Positions 44,964 through 53,223 of a stretch of DNA of 64,000 bases are shown here, in pieces. The first letter of the stretch is position 1; every line of letters starts with the position of its first letter. The notes under the pieces were generated by a model that had not been told where the DNA came from, searched no databases, and saw nothing but the letters and a program-made list of their open reading frames with translations. This DNA is from Methylocystis echinoides (GTDB lineage: Bacteria > Pseudomonadota > Alphaproteobacteria > Rhizobiales > Beijerinckiaceae). The stretch covers positions 3,162,501 to 3,226,500 of the forward strand of contig NZ_CP156084.1 in assembly GCF_040687965.1 (NCBI RefSeq), written 5' to 3'. A program made the translations under genes and the position numbers.

Positions 44964-46385
44964 ATGAAGCCGCTCATCTCAATGCGCGACGCCCTCGCGG
45001 ACGAAGACTTGTTTGGCCGCGTGCTCAAAGGAGAGAGTTGGGGAGCATGGCGCATCTTGCTCACGGCCGCCATGGGCGAGCCGCTGACGGATGAAGAGCG
45101 CTGCGTTTTCGAACAGCTGACAGGAAGGCCGCAGGAGCCCGCTGAGCCTGTCGACGAGCTTTGGGCCATTGTCGGCCGTCGCGGCGGCAAAACTCGCGCA
45201 GCGGCTGTCCTAGCCGCTTACCTTGCCTCGCTTTGCGACTGGAAGGATTTCCTCGCGCCCGGTGAGCGGGCGTCTTTGCCGATCATGTCGGCTTCCATTT
45301 GGCAGGCGGCGAAGGCGCGGAACTATCTGATTGGCCTATACAGCGAAGTGAAGGCCTTTCGAAAGCAGCTCGCTAATATCACCGGAACCGAGTTGTCGCT
45401 TGCGAACGGCGTTGACATCGAGCCCCGCGCCGCATCATTCAGAACCGCGCGCGGCGCCACCGCGGTGAGCGCGATCTGTGACGAACTGGCGTTCTGGCAC
45501 TCGGACGAGAGCCGCAATCCCGACGTTGAAATCCTGAATGCAATTCGGCCGTCACTCGCCACGACGGGAGGAATGTTAATTTGTATATCTAGCCCATACG
45601 CAAGGCGTGGCGCGTTGTATGACGCCTACCGGCGCGACTATGGCGCCAACGGCGATCCCAAGATATTGGTCGCGAAGGCCGACAGCCGCACCATGAATTC
45701 GTCCTTGCCCGAGGCAGTCATTGTAAGGGCCTATGAGCGCGATCCGACGGCGGCCAGCGCGGAATATGGCGGCGAATTCCGGGCTGATATTGAGGCGTTC
45801 ATCAGCCGCGAGGTCGTGGAAGCCGCTGTCGTCGCCAACCGTTTCGAGCTGCCACCGTCGCCAGGCGTTCGATATTGCGCCTTCGTCGACCCGAGTGGCG
45901 GAAGCGCAGATGATATGACGCTGTGCGTCGCGCATCGTGACGAGGGCGGCGTTATCATCGTCGACGCCATTCGTGCCGTGACGCCGCCGTTCTCGCCGGA
46001 TGCGGTCGCGCAGGAATTCGCGACGCTGATTAAGAGCTACGGCCTTTCGAAGGTCCACGGCGACCGATACGCAGGCGAATGGCCGCGTGAGAGGTTTGCC
46101 GCCCACGGCGTCCGCTACGAAGTCGGCGCGAAGGCCAAGAGCGAAATCTACAAAGAGCTTTTGCCTCTCATGAATGCCGGCCGCGTCGAACTGGTTGATC
46201 ATCGCAAATTGACCAATCAGCTCTCCGCTCTTGAACGTCGCACGGCGCGCGGCGGGCGCGACAGCATCGATCACGCGCCCGGTCAGCATGACGACGTTGC
46301 GAACTGCTTCGCGGGCGCCGCCGTGATGGCCGCAGCGGCTGGAACAGGACCAAACGTAATGAGTATGCCCTTCTCATGGGCCTAA
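44964..46385 (+). CDS. Phage terminase large subunit
   Basis: A 473-residue packaging motor. The ATPase has Walker A in AIVGRRGGKTRAAAVLAAYL and Walker B in VSAICDELAFWHSDE, with the coupling motif in GGMLICISSPYARRG. The nuclease part has FVDPSGGSADDMTLCV and ends with HAPGQHDDVANCFAGAAVMA, giving the metal-binding Asp residues. All catalytic residues appear intact. It cuts and pumps phage DNA into a prohead. It lies in order with the portal gene but no capsid gene follows. Start ATG 44964. Confidence 0.9.
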   Translation: MKPLISMRDALADEDLFGRVLKGESWGAWRILLTAAMGEPLTDEERCVFEQLTGRPQEPAEPVDELWAIVGRRGGKTRAAAVLAAYLASLCDWKDFLAPGERASLPIMSASIWQAAKARNYLIGLYSEVKAFRKQLANITGTELSLANGVDIEPRAASFRTARGATAVSAICDELAFWHSDESRNPDVEILNAIRPSLATTGGMLICISSPYARRGALYDAYRRDYGANGDPKILVAKADSRTMNSSLPEAVIVRAYERDPTAASAEYGGEFRADIEAFISREVVEAAVVANRFELPPSPGVRYCAFVDPSGGSADDMTLCVAHRDEGGVIIVDAIRAVTPPFSPDAVAQEFATLIKSYGLSKVHGDRYAGEWPRERFAAHGVRYEVGAKAKSEIYKELLPLMNAGRVELVDHRKLTNQLSALERRTARGGRDSIDHAPGQHDDVANCFAGAAVMAAAAGTGPNVMSMPFSWA

Positions 46386-46404
46386 CAAACAAAAGGAACG
46401 AACA

Positions 46405-46992
46405 ATGAACCACAAACTTGGCAGCCTTCTGCCGCGCATTCCCGCCAAGTATTCGCCCCTTCGCGAAGACGTTACGGCTGCTTTCAGGATCGTCGACCGA
46501 TTTGCCTCAAAGGCGAAGTCTATCCGCGACGACGCCAACCTGACCTTCCAAGGCAAGCGCGCCGCCGTCCAAGCCGCCGTGAACGGCCCCGGCTTTGCGG
46601 ATAGTCTCAGGCAAATTCGCACCAAGGTCGAGCGCCAGAGGGCGGAACTAGCTTCGTATCGGGCGCGCCTTACAGACCGCAAGCCGGTGACAGACGCTCT
46701 CGCCTTCCAGCAACAGGCTGAAATCCGCAGTTGGCTTCGAAGCCTTCCCCAAGGAGAGCGACGCAAGGCTGTTCTCAATGCGTCCGATCCTATGATCAAT
46801 GAGGCTGTCGTCAACGCGCCTTGCGAGCTATCAGGCCTCGACGCGGATTTCCAGGACGCCATTGGCGAGACGCTCTCGATCGGACAGCACGGCACCGCCG
46901 TCCGCGATATCGTCGAACAGGAAGCCGCGCTTGACGAAGCGCTCGCCGCGATCAGCGTCGCCGAAGCCGATCTTCTGCGGGAGGCTGAGTAA
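46405..46992 (+). CDS. Hypothetical phage helical protein (195 aa)
   Basis: A 195-residue, mostly helical protein between terminase and portal genes: LREDVTAAFRIVDRFASKAK, LRQIRTKVERQRAELASYRA, and a helical end (EQEAALDEALAAISVAEADL). It lies 19 bases after the terminase stop and 1 base before the portal start, so it is part of the packaging transcript. Phage genes of this kind in this place are common, but I cannot name a function. Confidence 0.7.
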   Translation: MNHKLGSLLPRIPAKYSPLREDVTAAFRIVDRFASKAKSIRDDANLTFQGKRAAVQAAVNGPGFADSLRQIRTKVERQRAELASYRARLTDRKPVTDALAFQQQAEIRSWLRSLPQGERRKAVLNASDPMINEAVVNAPCELSGLDADFQDAIGETLSIGQHGTAVRDIVEQEAALDEALAAISVAEADLLREAE

Positions 46993-46993
46993 T

Positions 46994-48424
46994 ATGATGT
47001 TTCAAGACACACGAACGCCGACAGTAGCGACGCTATCGCGCGACCGGGAAGCAATGCAGTCCGATATCGACCTGATCGCCGACATTCTCGGCGGTTTGCC
47101 CGCCATGCGCGCGAACGCGGGTAAATATTTGCCGCCGTATGACGCCGAGGGCCGCGACGAATGGCAGCGTCGCGTCAACAGCGCCCCATGGCGTGCAGAA
47201 TTCGCCGACGCGCTGGCGACGCTTTCGGGAAAGCCCTTCTCGAAGCCCGTCAGTCTGCCGGCTGACGCGCCTGCGGCCGTCATGCGCTTCGTCGATGACG
47301 TGACGAACGACGGCGAGAACCTGCACGCCTTCGCGCGCCGCGTCTTTCAAGATGCAGCCAGCTTCGGGATCACTCTTGTTGGTGTCGCCTATGCGTCGCG
47401 ACCGTGGGCGCGGTCGCGCGCGGAGGAAAAGGCTATCGGCGCTCGCCCTTACTGGTTCTCAATCCCGGCGGCAAGCGTCATCGCCGCATACGAGAACGCG
47501 CGTCGCGAACTGGTCCATATCAGGTGGCAAAGCGTCACGACGGAGCGCGACGGCGACTTTGGCGAGCGGGAAGTGAAGCGCATCCACGTCTACGAGACGG
47601 GACGCTGGCAAACGTGGATAGAAGTGAAATCGCCGCGGGAGGGCGGGAAGTACTGGGAGATGGAAGCGGAGGGTCAGCTTAATGGCGCGACGCTCCCAAT
47701 TGTGCGCATCCGTTTCGGCGAGCGGCTCGGGGTGATCCGCACGCGACCGCCCTTGCTCGACTTGGCGCACATGCAGGTTGAACTATGGAGAGCGCTGAGC
47801 CGGTTGGATGAGACATTAACCTACTCAGGTTCCCCAATGCTCAGCGCGACTGGCGTCGATCCGGCGCAATTCGCGCAGGGTGGCTTAAAGGTCGGCCCGA
47901 AGGCTTGCCTCTTTGCGCCGGAAGGCGGCGCGTGGGGATATGTTCAGCCCGATGCCGACGTGCTGCGCGAGGTAGCCGAGCACGCGCGCACTGTCATTGA
48001 GGACATGCAGCGCCTTGCGCTCCAACCGACGCTCGCGAAAGCCGTCGCGTCGACGGCGACGGAAGTAGCGCTGGCGCACGCGAAGGCGAACTCCGTTCTC
48101 GAAAGCTGGGCGCTCTCATTCCGCGATGCGCTTGAACATGCGCTCGAACTGACGTTGCCAATGCTCGCAGTCTGGACCAATGCTGCCGAAGAAGAACGGG
48201 CGCTGCGTTCATGGGCTCCGACCATCAACCTGCATTGCGACTTCGACGGCGACGCGCAGGGCGCGACGGAGGCGCGTCTTGTCATCGACGCCGCCAAGGC
48301 TGGCGTCGTCTCCCGCGTCACAGCGACGGAAGAATTGCAGCGCAGAGGCATCCTCGGCCCGACGTTTGATCCGGCGGCGGAAGATACGCGGCTGGGGCAG
48401 GAATTGCCGGAGGCAGCGGAATGA
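46994..48424 (+). CDS. Phage portal protein (DUF4055-like)
   Basis: A 476-residue portal-type protein. Recognisable parts are YDAEGRDEWQRRVNSAPWRA, FVDDVTNDGENLHAFARRVF, RPYWFSIPAASVIAAYENAR, LPIVRIRFGERLGVI, then the helical stem and ALSRLDETLTYSGSPMLSAT with a C-terminal helical region ending TEELQRRGILGPTF. Portals form the 12-mer ring at one vertex of the head through which DNA passes. Its presence without a following protease or capsid gene marks the phage module as incomplete. Start ATG 46994. Confidence 0.85.
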   Translation: MMFQDTRTPTVATLSRDREAMQSDIDLIADILGGLPAMRANAGKYLPPYDAEGRDEWQRRVNSAPWRAEFADALATLSGKPFSKPVSLPADAPAAVMRFVDDVTNDGENLHAFARRVFQDAASFGITLVGVAYASRPWARSRAEEKAIGARPYWFSIPAASVIAAYENARRELVHIRWQSVTTERDGDFGEREVKRIHVYETGRWQTWIEVKSPREGGKYWEMEAEGQLNGATLPIVRIRFGERLGVIRTRPPLLDLAHMQVELWRALSRLDETLTYSGSPMLSATGVDPAQFAQGGLKVGPKACLFAPEGGAWGYVQPDADVLREVAEHARTVIEDMQRLALQPTLAKAVASTATEVALAHAKANSVLESWALSFRDALEHALELTLPMLAVWTNAAEEERALRSWAPTINLHCDFDGDAQGATEARLVIDAAKAGVVSRVTATEELQRRGILGPTFDPAAEDTRLGQELPEAAE

Positions 48425-48546
48425 CCGCGAGGCTTACTGACGACGGCCGAAGCCAGTCCATAACAGGCAATGGCGCAAGCCAATTCGACGAGGATGGCGA
48501 GGAAGTTCCCCTCAGACGACGCAAAAATGGGCAAGCGCGGCCATGA
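48421..48546 (+). CDS. Possible small protein after the portal gene (41 aa)
   Basis: A 41-codon frame whose ATG overlaps the portal stop (ATGA), ending at 48546. The product is hydrophilic (RLTDDGRSQSITGNGASQFD, then DEDGEEVPLRRRKNGQARP minus overlap). A second tiny frame of 24 codons starts at 48543, again overlapping its stop. Overlap suggests coupled translation, but both are too short for confidence. Confidence 0.35.
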   Translation: MTARLTDDGRSQSITGNGASQFDEDGEEVPLRRRKNGQARP

Positions 48547-48800
48547 CCATTAAGGGCGGTCGGAACGCGCAAGGCCGCGCGCTTGAAGCGGAGGGGGCCA
48601 CCAAGGCAAACGGTTAGCTGGGCTTGCAGAAAATTAAATTTTCGCAACAACGATGTTCATTAAAGTTGGAACATTGTTCGCACTTGCGGTCACCCGCGAC
48701 GGCTGGCCAATTTTGATTGCGCGACGAAGACCACCGTCCCCCCCATTTACTCTCAAATTTTCCGCGGCGCGATGCCGGCGCGGGAAGTCGACGCAGAAGA

Positions 48801-49007
48801 ATGGCCAGACGAAACGCCCGAGCAACCCTTACCGAATTGCTACGCGCGACACGCGTTGCAGCGGCGATGACAGCCGCCGGGACGCCGCACGCCGTCGACG
48901 TGCTCCCGGACGGGACCATAAGGATCACGCCGTGTGAAACCGTCGCCGTCCCCGCGCGGCCGGATCGTGTCCGCGCGAACGGCGTTAAAAATCGCCCGGT
49001 GATGTAA
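48801..49007 (+). CDS. Small protein preceding the integrase (68 aa)
   Basis: A 68-residue protein: a basic helical start (ARRNARATLTELLRATRVAA) and a short strand-rich end (AVDVLPDGTIRITPCETVAV). Similar small proteins with a basic helix plus a VDxDGxIxI strand are often found immediately before tyrosine integrases in alphaproteobacterial islands and may help control excision; this is recollection, not proof. ATG 48801 follows GCAGAAGA. The integrase start follows its stop after one base. The preceding stretch 48618-48800 holds nothing recognised. Confidence 0.55.
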   Translation: MARRNARATLTELLRATRVAAAMTAAGTPHAVDVLPDGTIRITPCETVAVPARPDRVRANGVKNRPVM

Positions 49008-49008
49008 G

Positions 49009-50107
49009 ATGAAAGGCCGCCCGCAATATCTCAACAAGGAAGTGACGCGCCACGGGAAGACGCTTTGGTATGTCCGCTTGCGCCGGGAGGGGCGCGACGT
49101 TCGCGTTCCGGTGAAGGGGGAATATGGATCGAAGGAATTCTTCGACGCCTATCGTTCCGCCTTACGGAAGGCGGAGGGCGAAGCGCCGCCGCCTATCGAG
49201 CAACGCGCCCGCGTCAACGCGAATTCGCTGCAATGGCTGATCGCCTCGGTATCGGGAAAGCGACGACTGGCGACGCCTCGCGCAAGCGACCCGCGACCAA
49301 AGGGAGAATATCCTTCGCAATATCGAAAAGAGCGACGCCGGACAGCTTGCCTATGCGTCCATCACGAAAGCTGACATTGTGGCGGCCCGCGACAAGCGCG
49401 CGGCGACACCGCATCAAGCGACGAATTACCTGAAAACGATGCGCGGCATGTTTCAATGGGCGACAAGCGATGAAATCGGATTGCTCAGGATTGATCCGAC
49501 CATCGGCGTGAAGGGGTTGAAGCCGGCGCGCCGCTCGAAGGATGAAATCGACGAAGAGGAAGGCTATCCGGCTTGGACCGAAGAGGACGTCTCGCTTTTC
49601 GAGGAGCGCTGGCCAATCGGGACGCGGGAACGGCTCGCCTTTTCGATCCTGATTTATACCGGCTTGCGCCGTGGCGACGCGGCGAGGCTTGGGCGTCAGC
49701 ATATCCGCAATGCGGTCATTCACATGCGGACGGAAAAGACTGGAATGCCCGTCGCCATTCCGATCTTGCCCGAATTGGCGGAAGCGCTCGCGACCGCGCC
49801 GCCGCGCGCGGATAGCTTCGTGACGACGGTCAGGGGCCGGGCGATGGCGAAAGAGAGTTTCGGCAACTGGTTCAAGAAAGCGTGCGTTGCGGCCGGCGTG
49901 AATGAGGCCACGGCGCATGGCTTGCGAAAGATCGCCGCCATTCGTGCGGCGCTGAACGGGGCGACGGTTCCGCAAATGAACGCAATCTTCGGATGGGCGA
50001 AAGGATCGTCAATGGCGCAAAAATATATCGAAGCCGCCGACCGTATCCGACTGGCGCAAGCAGGGATCAGCACGATGCGCAAGGCCGATATCATTGCGGC
50101 GCTTTGA
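49009..50107 (+). pseudogene. Tyrosine integrase with a single-base frameshift
   Basis: A phage-type integrase next to its tRNA target. The N-terminal DNA-binding part runs from 49009 (GRPQYLNKEVTRHGKTLWYV) to SLQWLIAS. The frame then shifts: deleting one G at 49248-49249 gives YRESDDWRRLAQATRDQREN and NIEKSDAGQLAYASITKADI, joining the frame that continues to 50107. The catalytic domain is intact in that frame: ILIYTGLRRGDAARLG with the first Arg, HGLRKIAAIRAALNG with His/Arg, and GWAKGSSMAQKYIEAA with the Tyr nucleophile. The 3' half could start at an ATG-like codon at 49379. It is probably inactive unless the G is a sequencing error. Confidence 0.85.
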
Positions 50108-50164
50108 CCAAACCCTCAGAAAGGTGTTTCCCAAACCGCAAGGAAAACAAGGAGTTAAGTCATG

Positions 50165-50181
50165 AATGGCTCCCCGAGTAG
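50165..50181. repeat. attR core of the integrated element (17 bp)
   Basis: AATGGCTCCCCGAGTAG, identical to 36527-36543, covers the acceptor end of tRNA-Asn. The tRNA remains complete because the element brought an identical 3' end. Confidence 0.85.
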
Positions 50182-50242
50182 GACTCGAACCTACGACCTA
50201 GCGATTAACAGTCGCGTGCTCTACCAGCTGAGCTATCGGGGA
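50167..50242 (-). tRNA. tRNA-Asn (GTT)
   Basis: On the reverse strand the acceptor TCCCCGA pairs with TCGGGGA, the anticodon loop of CTGTTAATC carries GTT, the T arm has GGTTCGAGTCC, and CCA is encoded. It is the integration target of the element to its left, on its 3' side. Confidence 0.97.
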
Positions 50243-50327
50243 ACGTCGTGGTGAGGGGCGTATACAAGGCGGGCGGCGATTTGCCAAGCCCCTTCGACCG
50301 GCCTGTGACGCTCCTGTTGAAAACCCG

Positions 50328-51233
50328 TCAGTCGACGGGCTCCGGGGCTTCCTGGAACTGCGCCAGCGCGCGCGCGATATCCTCGCGGCTGGGCAGGCCG
50401 GCTTCATTGCCGAGGCGCTGGACCTTATGCGCGGAGGCGGCGCGGGCGAATTCGAAATGGTCGCGCCAGGAAGCGTCGGGGCGCTCGAGGAAGGACGCGC
50501 AATAGGCGCCGTGGAAGACGTCGCCGGCGCCGGAGGTGTCGACCACCTTCTCCGGCGGGACGAGAAGCGCCGGCAGATGCTGCGGCGCGCCGTCGCCCTC
50601 GTACCAGAGCGTGCCCTTCTCGCCGATCGTCACCGCGCCCACGCGGCAGCCCTTCGATTTCAGCCAGGCGAGCATCTCCGTCTCGCTGAAGGACATCTGC
50701 TTGCAGAGCTGCTTCGAGACCACGGCGACGTCGACGAAATCGATGAGCTCCTCGATTCGCGGCCGCAGCGCGCCGCCGTCGAGCGAAACGAGGACGCCCT
50801 TCTCGCGCGCGGCCCTGGCGTAATAAATCGCGGCGTCGGCCATATGGCCGTCGAGATGCAGCACGCGGGCCTGGGCGATGTCGAGCCGGATGAAAGGCTG
50901 GAGGTAATGATCGTCGCGCGCCCGCAGGATGGCGCGTTTGCCGTCATTGGGCAGCACGAAGGAGAGCGAGGAGCGCGAAACCTTTCGCGGATGCAGGCGC
51001 ACGTTATAGGCGTCCGCCATCTCCGCGAACATATGGCCGAGCCAATCGCGCGCTTGCGTCGTCAGCATGTGCACGTCGTGGCCGAGCTTGGCGCAGGCGA
51101 AACCGGCGGTCACCGCATTGCCGCCGAAACTCACAGCATAGTCGCGCGCCACGGCCTTTTCGTCGCCCGCCGGCATCTCGTCGGCGAGCATGGTGACGTC
51201 GATATAGGCGTGGCCGACGATGAGAGCGTCCAA
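50328..51233 (-). CDS. PfkB family carbohydrate kinase
   Basis: A 301-residue ribokinase-fold sugar kinase. The N-terminus DALIVGHAYIDVTMLADEMP and VSFGGNAVTAGFACAKLGHD are the PfkB signature 1 region. The C-terminal signature is VDTSGAGDVFHGAYCASFLE with the catalytic Asp in the GAGD anion hole. AVTIGEKGTLWYEGDG precedes it. The substrate cannot be told (ribokinase, fructokinase or nucleoside kinase-like). It lies just outside the island next to tRNA-Asn. Start ATG 51233. Confidence 0.9.
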   Translation of the reverse strand: MDALIVGHAYIDVTMLADEMPAGDEKAVARDYAVSFGGNAVTAGFACAKLGHDVHMLTTQARDWLGHMFAEMADAYNVRLHPRKVSRSSLSFVLPNDGKRAILRARDDHYLQPFIRLDIAQARVLHLDGHMADAAIYYARAAREKGVLVSLDGGALRPRIEELIDFVDVAVVSKQLCKQMSFSETEMLAWLKSKGCRVGAVTIGEKGTLWYEGDGAPQHLPALLVPPEKVVDTSGAGDVFHGAYCASFLERPDASWRDHFEFARAASAHKVQRLGNEAGLPSREDIARALAQFQEAPEPVD

Positions 51234-51310
51234 TGGCGGGCTCCTGCGTTAGGGACGATTCCCGCCCCTTAAGCCAAGTCTGCTTAAGCCAAGTCTGCGA
51301 CGAAAAGGTC

Positions 51311-51652
51311 TCAGAGCGAAAAACTGGTTCCGCAGCCGCAGGAGGACACCGCATTGGGATTGTCGACGCGGAAAGACTGGCCCATCAGGTCGTCGACGAA
51401 GTCGATCTTCGCGCCGGTCAGGAAATTGAGCGAGGCGGGGTCGATGGCGACTCGCGCGCCGTCGCGCTCGACGACGGCGTCGTCGGGGGCGGGGGCCTTG
51501 TCGATGGCGAACTGATACTGGAAGCCGGAGCAGCCGCCGCCTTCCACGGAGACGCGAAAGACCGAGCCCGGCGACTCGCTGGAAAGAAGCGCGACGATCC
51601 GCTTCGCCGCCTGTTCGGTCAACGCCACTTCGCCAGCCGTGCTCTCCGCCAT
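51311..51652 (-). CDS. A-type iron-sulfur cluster carrier (IscA/ErpA-like)
   Basis: A 113-residue A-type carrier with the three conserved cysteines: VEGGGCSGFQYQF (Cys41) and AVSSCGCGTSFSL (Cys105, Cys107). LTEQAAKRIVALLSSE and IDFVDDLMGQSFRVDNPNA complete the family pattern. It accepts or delivers Fe-S clusters to target proteins. ATG 51652 follows GGGGGAGAGC. The frame is open far upstream on this strand through the dGTPase gene, but that is antisense sequence. It is divergent from dgt; conserved next to dGTPase in alphaproteobacteria. Confidence 0.93.
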   Translation of the reverse strand: MAESTAGEVALTEQAAKRIVALLSSESPGSVFRVSVEGGGCSGFQYQFAIDKAPAPDDAVVERDGARVAIDPASLNFLTGAKIDFVDDLMGQSFRVDNPNAVSSCGCGTSFSL

Positions 51653-51751
51653 GCTCTCCCCCGAAACGTTTCTTGCAACCGCCCGAATTTGCGGGCTATG
51701 CGCTGCAACATAGGTCCGTCGACCGGGCCTTTCAACGACTGGAGCCCAACC

Positions 51752-53140
51752 GTGGCGCTGCGCCCGCCTCTCGCGCCTTACGCCTGCGACGCTGCGCGGT
51801 CCCGCGGGCGGCTTTACGCCGTGCCGGCGTCGCCGACCCGCTCCGAGTTCCAGCGCGACCGCGATCGTATCATCCATTCGACCGCTTTCCGGCGGCTCGC
51901 GCATAAGACGCAGGTCTTCGTCCCGCTCGACGGCGACCATTTCCGCACCAGGCTCACCCACACGATCGAGGTCGGGCAGATCGCCCGAGCGCTGGCCCGG
52001 GCCCTCGCCGCCGACGAGGATCTCGCGGAAGCGGTGGCCCTCTCCCACGATCTCGGCCACACCCCGTTCGGCCACGCCGGCGAGGAGGCCCTCGAAGCCT
52101 GCATGAAGCCCTATGGCGGCTTCGACCACAACGCCCAGGCGCTGCGAGTCGTCACCCTGCTCGAGCGCCGCTACGCCGATTATGACGGCCTCGATTTGAC
52201 CTGGGAGGCGCTCGAGGGGATCGTGAAGCACAACGGGCCGCTTGTGGCGGCGGCGCGGGAGGGGGCAGGCGCAGGCGGCTCCTTCGAGACGCCGCCTTCG
52301 GCGGCTCCTCAGGATGAGGGCGAGACGCCGCCTTCGGTGGCTCCCCAGGATGAGGGCGAGACGCCGCCTTCGGTGGCTCCCCAGGATGAGGGCGAGACGC
52401 CGCCTTCGCCAGCTCCTCGGGATGAGGGCGAGACGCCTTCGCCGGTTCGTCAAAGTGACGGCGGGGCGCGCATTTTCCGGCCAGTCTCGCCCTATATCCT
52501 GGAATTTGACGCGCTCTATCCGCTCGAACTTTCGACTTTCGCCGGCGTGGAAGCGCAGGCGGCGGCGCTCGCCGACGACATCGCCTATATTGGCCACGAT
52601 ATCGACGACGGACTGCGGGCGGGGTTGTTTTCACTGGAGGCGATCGCCGCCGGGTCGCCCTTCGTCGCGGGTCTCCTGGCGGAGATTGACAGGAAACACC
52701 CTGGCCTCGAGCGCGGCCGTGTCATCCACGAACTCGTGCGCCGGGTCATCACCGGCTTCGTGGAGGACGCCATTGCGACGTCCCGCGCCCGACTCGAGCG
52801 CTTCGCCCCCCGAAGCGCGGCCGACGTACGCCGGGCGGCCGGGGCGATGGTCGCCCTCTCGCCGCAGATGATCGCCGCCGAGCGCGACCTCAAGCGTTTC
52901 CTCTTCGCCAATATGTATCGGCACGCGCGCATCATGGGGGTGTGGGAGCGGGCGCGGGACGCAATTTCGCGCCTTTTCCCGGCGTTTCTGGAGACGCCGG
53001 CGCTCATGCCCCCCGAGTGGGCGAGCCTCGCCGAGGCGCAGCAGGGCGCGGCGCGGGCGGTGGTGGCGGCGGATTATATCGCCGGCATGACCGACCGCTA
53101 TGCGCTCGGGGAAGTCAAGCGGCTGTTCGGGCCGCGCTGA
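51752..53140 (+). CDS. dgt: Deoxyguanosinetriphosphate triphosphohydrolase-like protein with an in-frame repeat insertion
   Basis: A 462-residue HD-domain dNTPase that cleaves dGTP to deoxyguanosine and triphosphate. [20 protein letters not shown] and [17 protein letters not shown] start the domain; [19 protein letters not shown] supplies the HD metal site; [18 protein letters not shown] gives a further Asp. Between VKHNGPL and the [20 protein letters not shown] segment about 60 extra residues are inserted, four perfect-length copies of a 12-residue unit ([12 protein letters not shown]). The insertion lies at a loop, so activity may survive. GTG 51752 follows GGAG; ATG 51698 is an alternative. 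argS follows after 83 bases. Confidence 0.9.
   Translation: MALRPPLAPYACDAARSRGRLYAVPASPTRSEFQRDRDRIIHSTAFRRLAHKTQVFVPLDGDHFRTRLTHTIEVGQIARALARALAADEDLAEAVALSHDLGHTPFGHAGEEALEACMKPYGGFDHNAQALRVVTLLERRYADYDGLDLTWEALEGIVKHNGPLVAAAREGAGAGGSFETPPSAAPQDEGETPPSVAPQDEGETPPSVAPQDEGETPPSPAPRDEGETPSPVRQSDGGARIFRPVSPYILEFDALYPLELSTFAGVEAQAAALADDIAYIGHDIDDGLRAGLFSLEAIAAGSPFVAGLLAEIDRKHPGLERGRVIHELVRRVITGFVEDAIATSRARLERFAPRSAADVRRAAGAMVALSPQMIAAERDLKRFLFANMYRHARIMGVWERARDAISRLFPAFLETPALMPPEWASLAEAQQGAARAVVAADYIAGMTDRYALGEVKRLFGPR
52286..52465. repeat. 36-bp tandem repeat inside dgt
   Basis: Four units of exactly 36 bases start at 52286, 52322, 52358 and 52394, each beginning GAGACGCCG, followed by a degenerate fifth unit to about 52465. 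The unit is the reverse complement of the tatB repeat at 60682. The frame is kept (12 codons per unit). Confidence 0.9.
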
Positions 53141-53223
53141 GGCTGAGAGCGCGAAGAAGGTGCGCGCCCGCGCGGCCTCTGCTAAACCCCCGCCAACCCC
53201 ATTCCGACCGCTTCCGGACCTCT

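Noticed and set aside
48653-48937. Open frame of 94 codons before the integrase
   Set aside because: It overlaps the more convincing 68-residue gene at 48801 in another frame and turns into basic low-complexity sequence.
52286-52465. Regular 36-bp repeats considered as a CRISPR array
   Set aside because: Units are contiguous with no spacers, lie in frame inside dgt, and no cas gene is present. The same holds for the tatB repeat.
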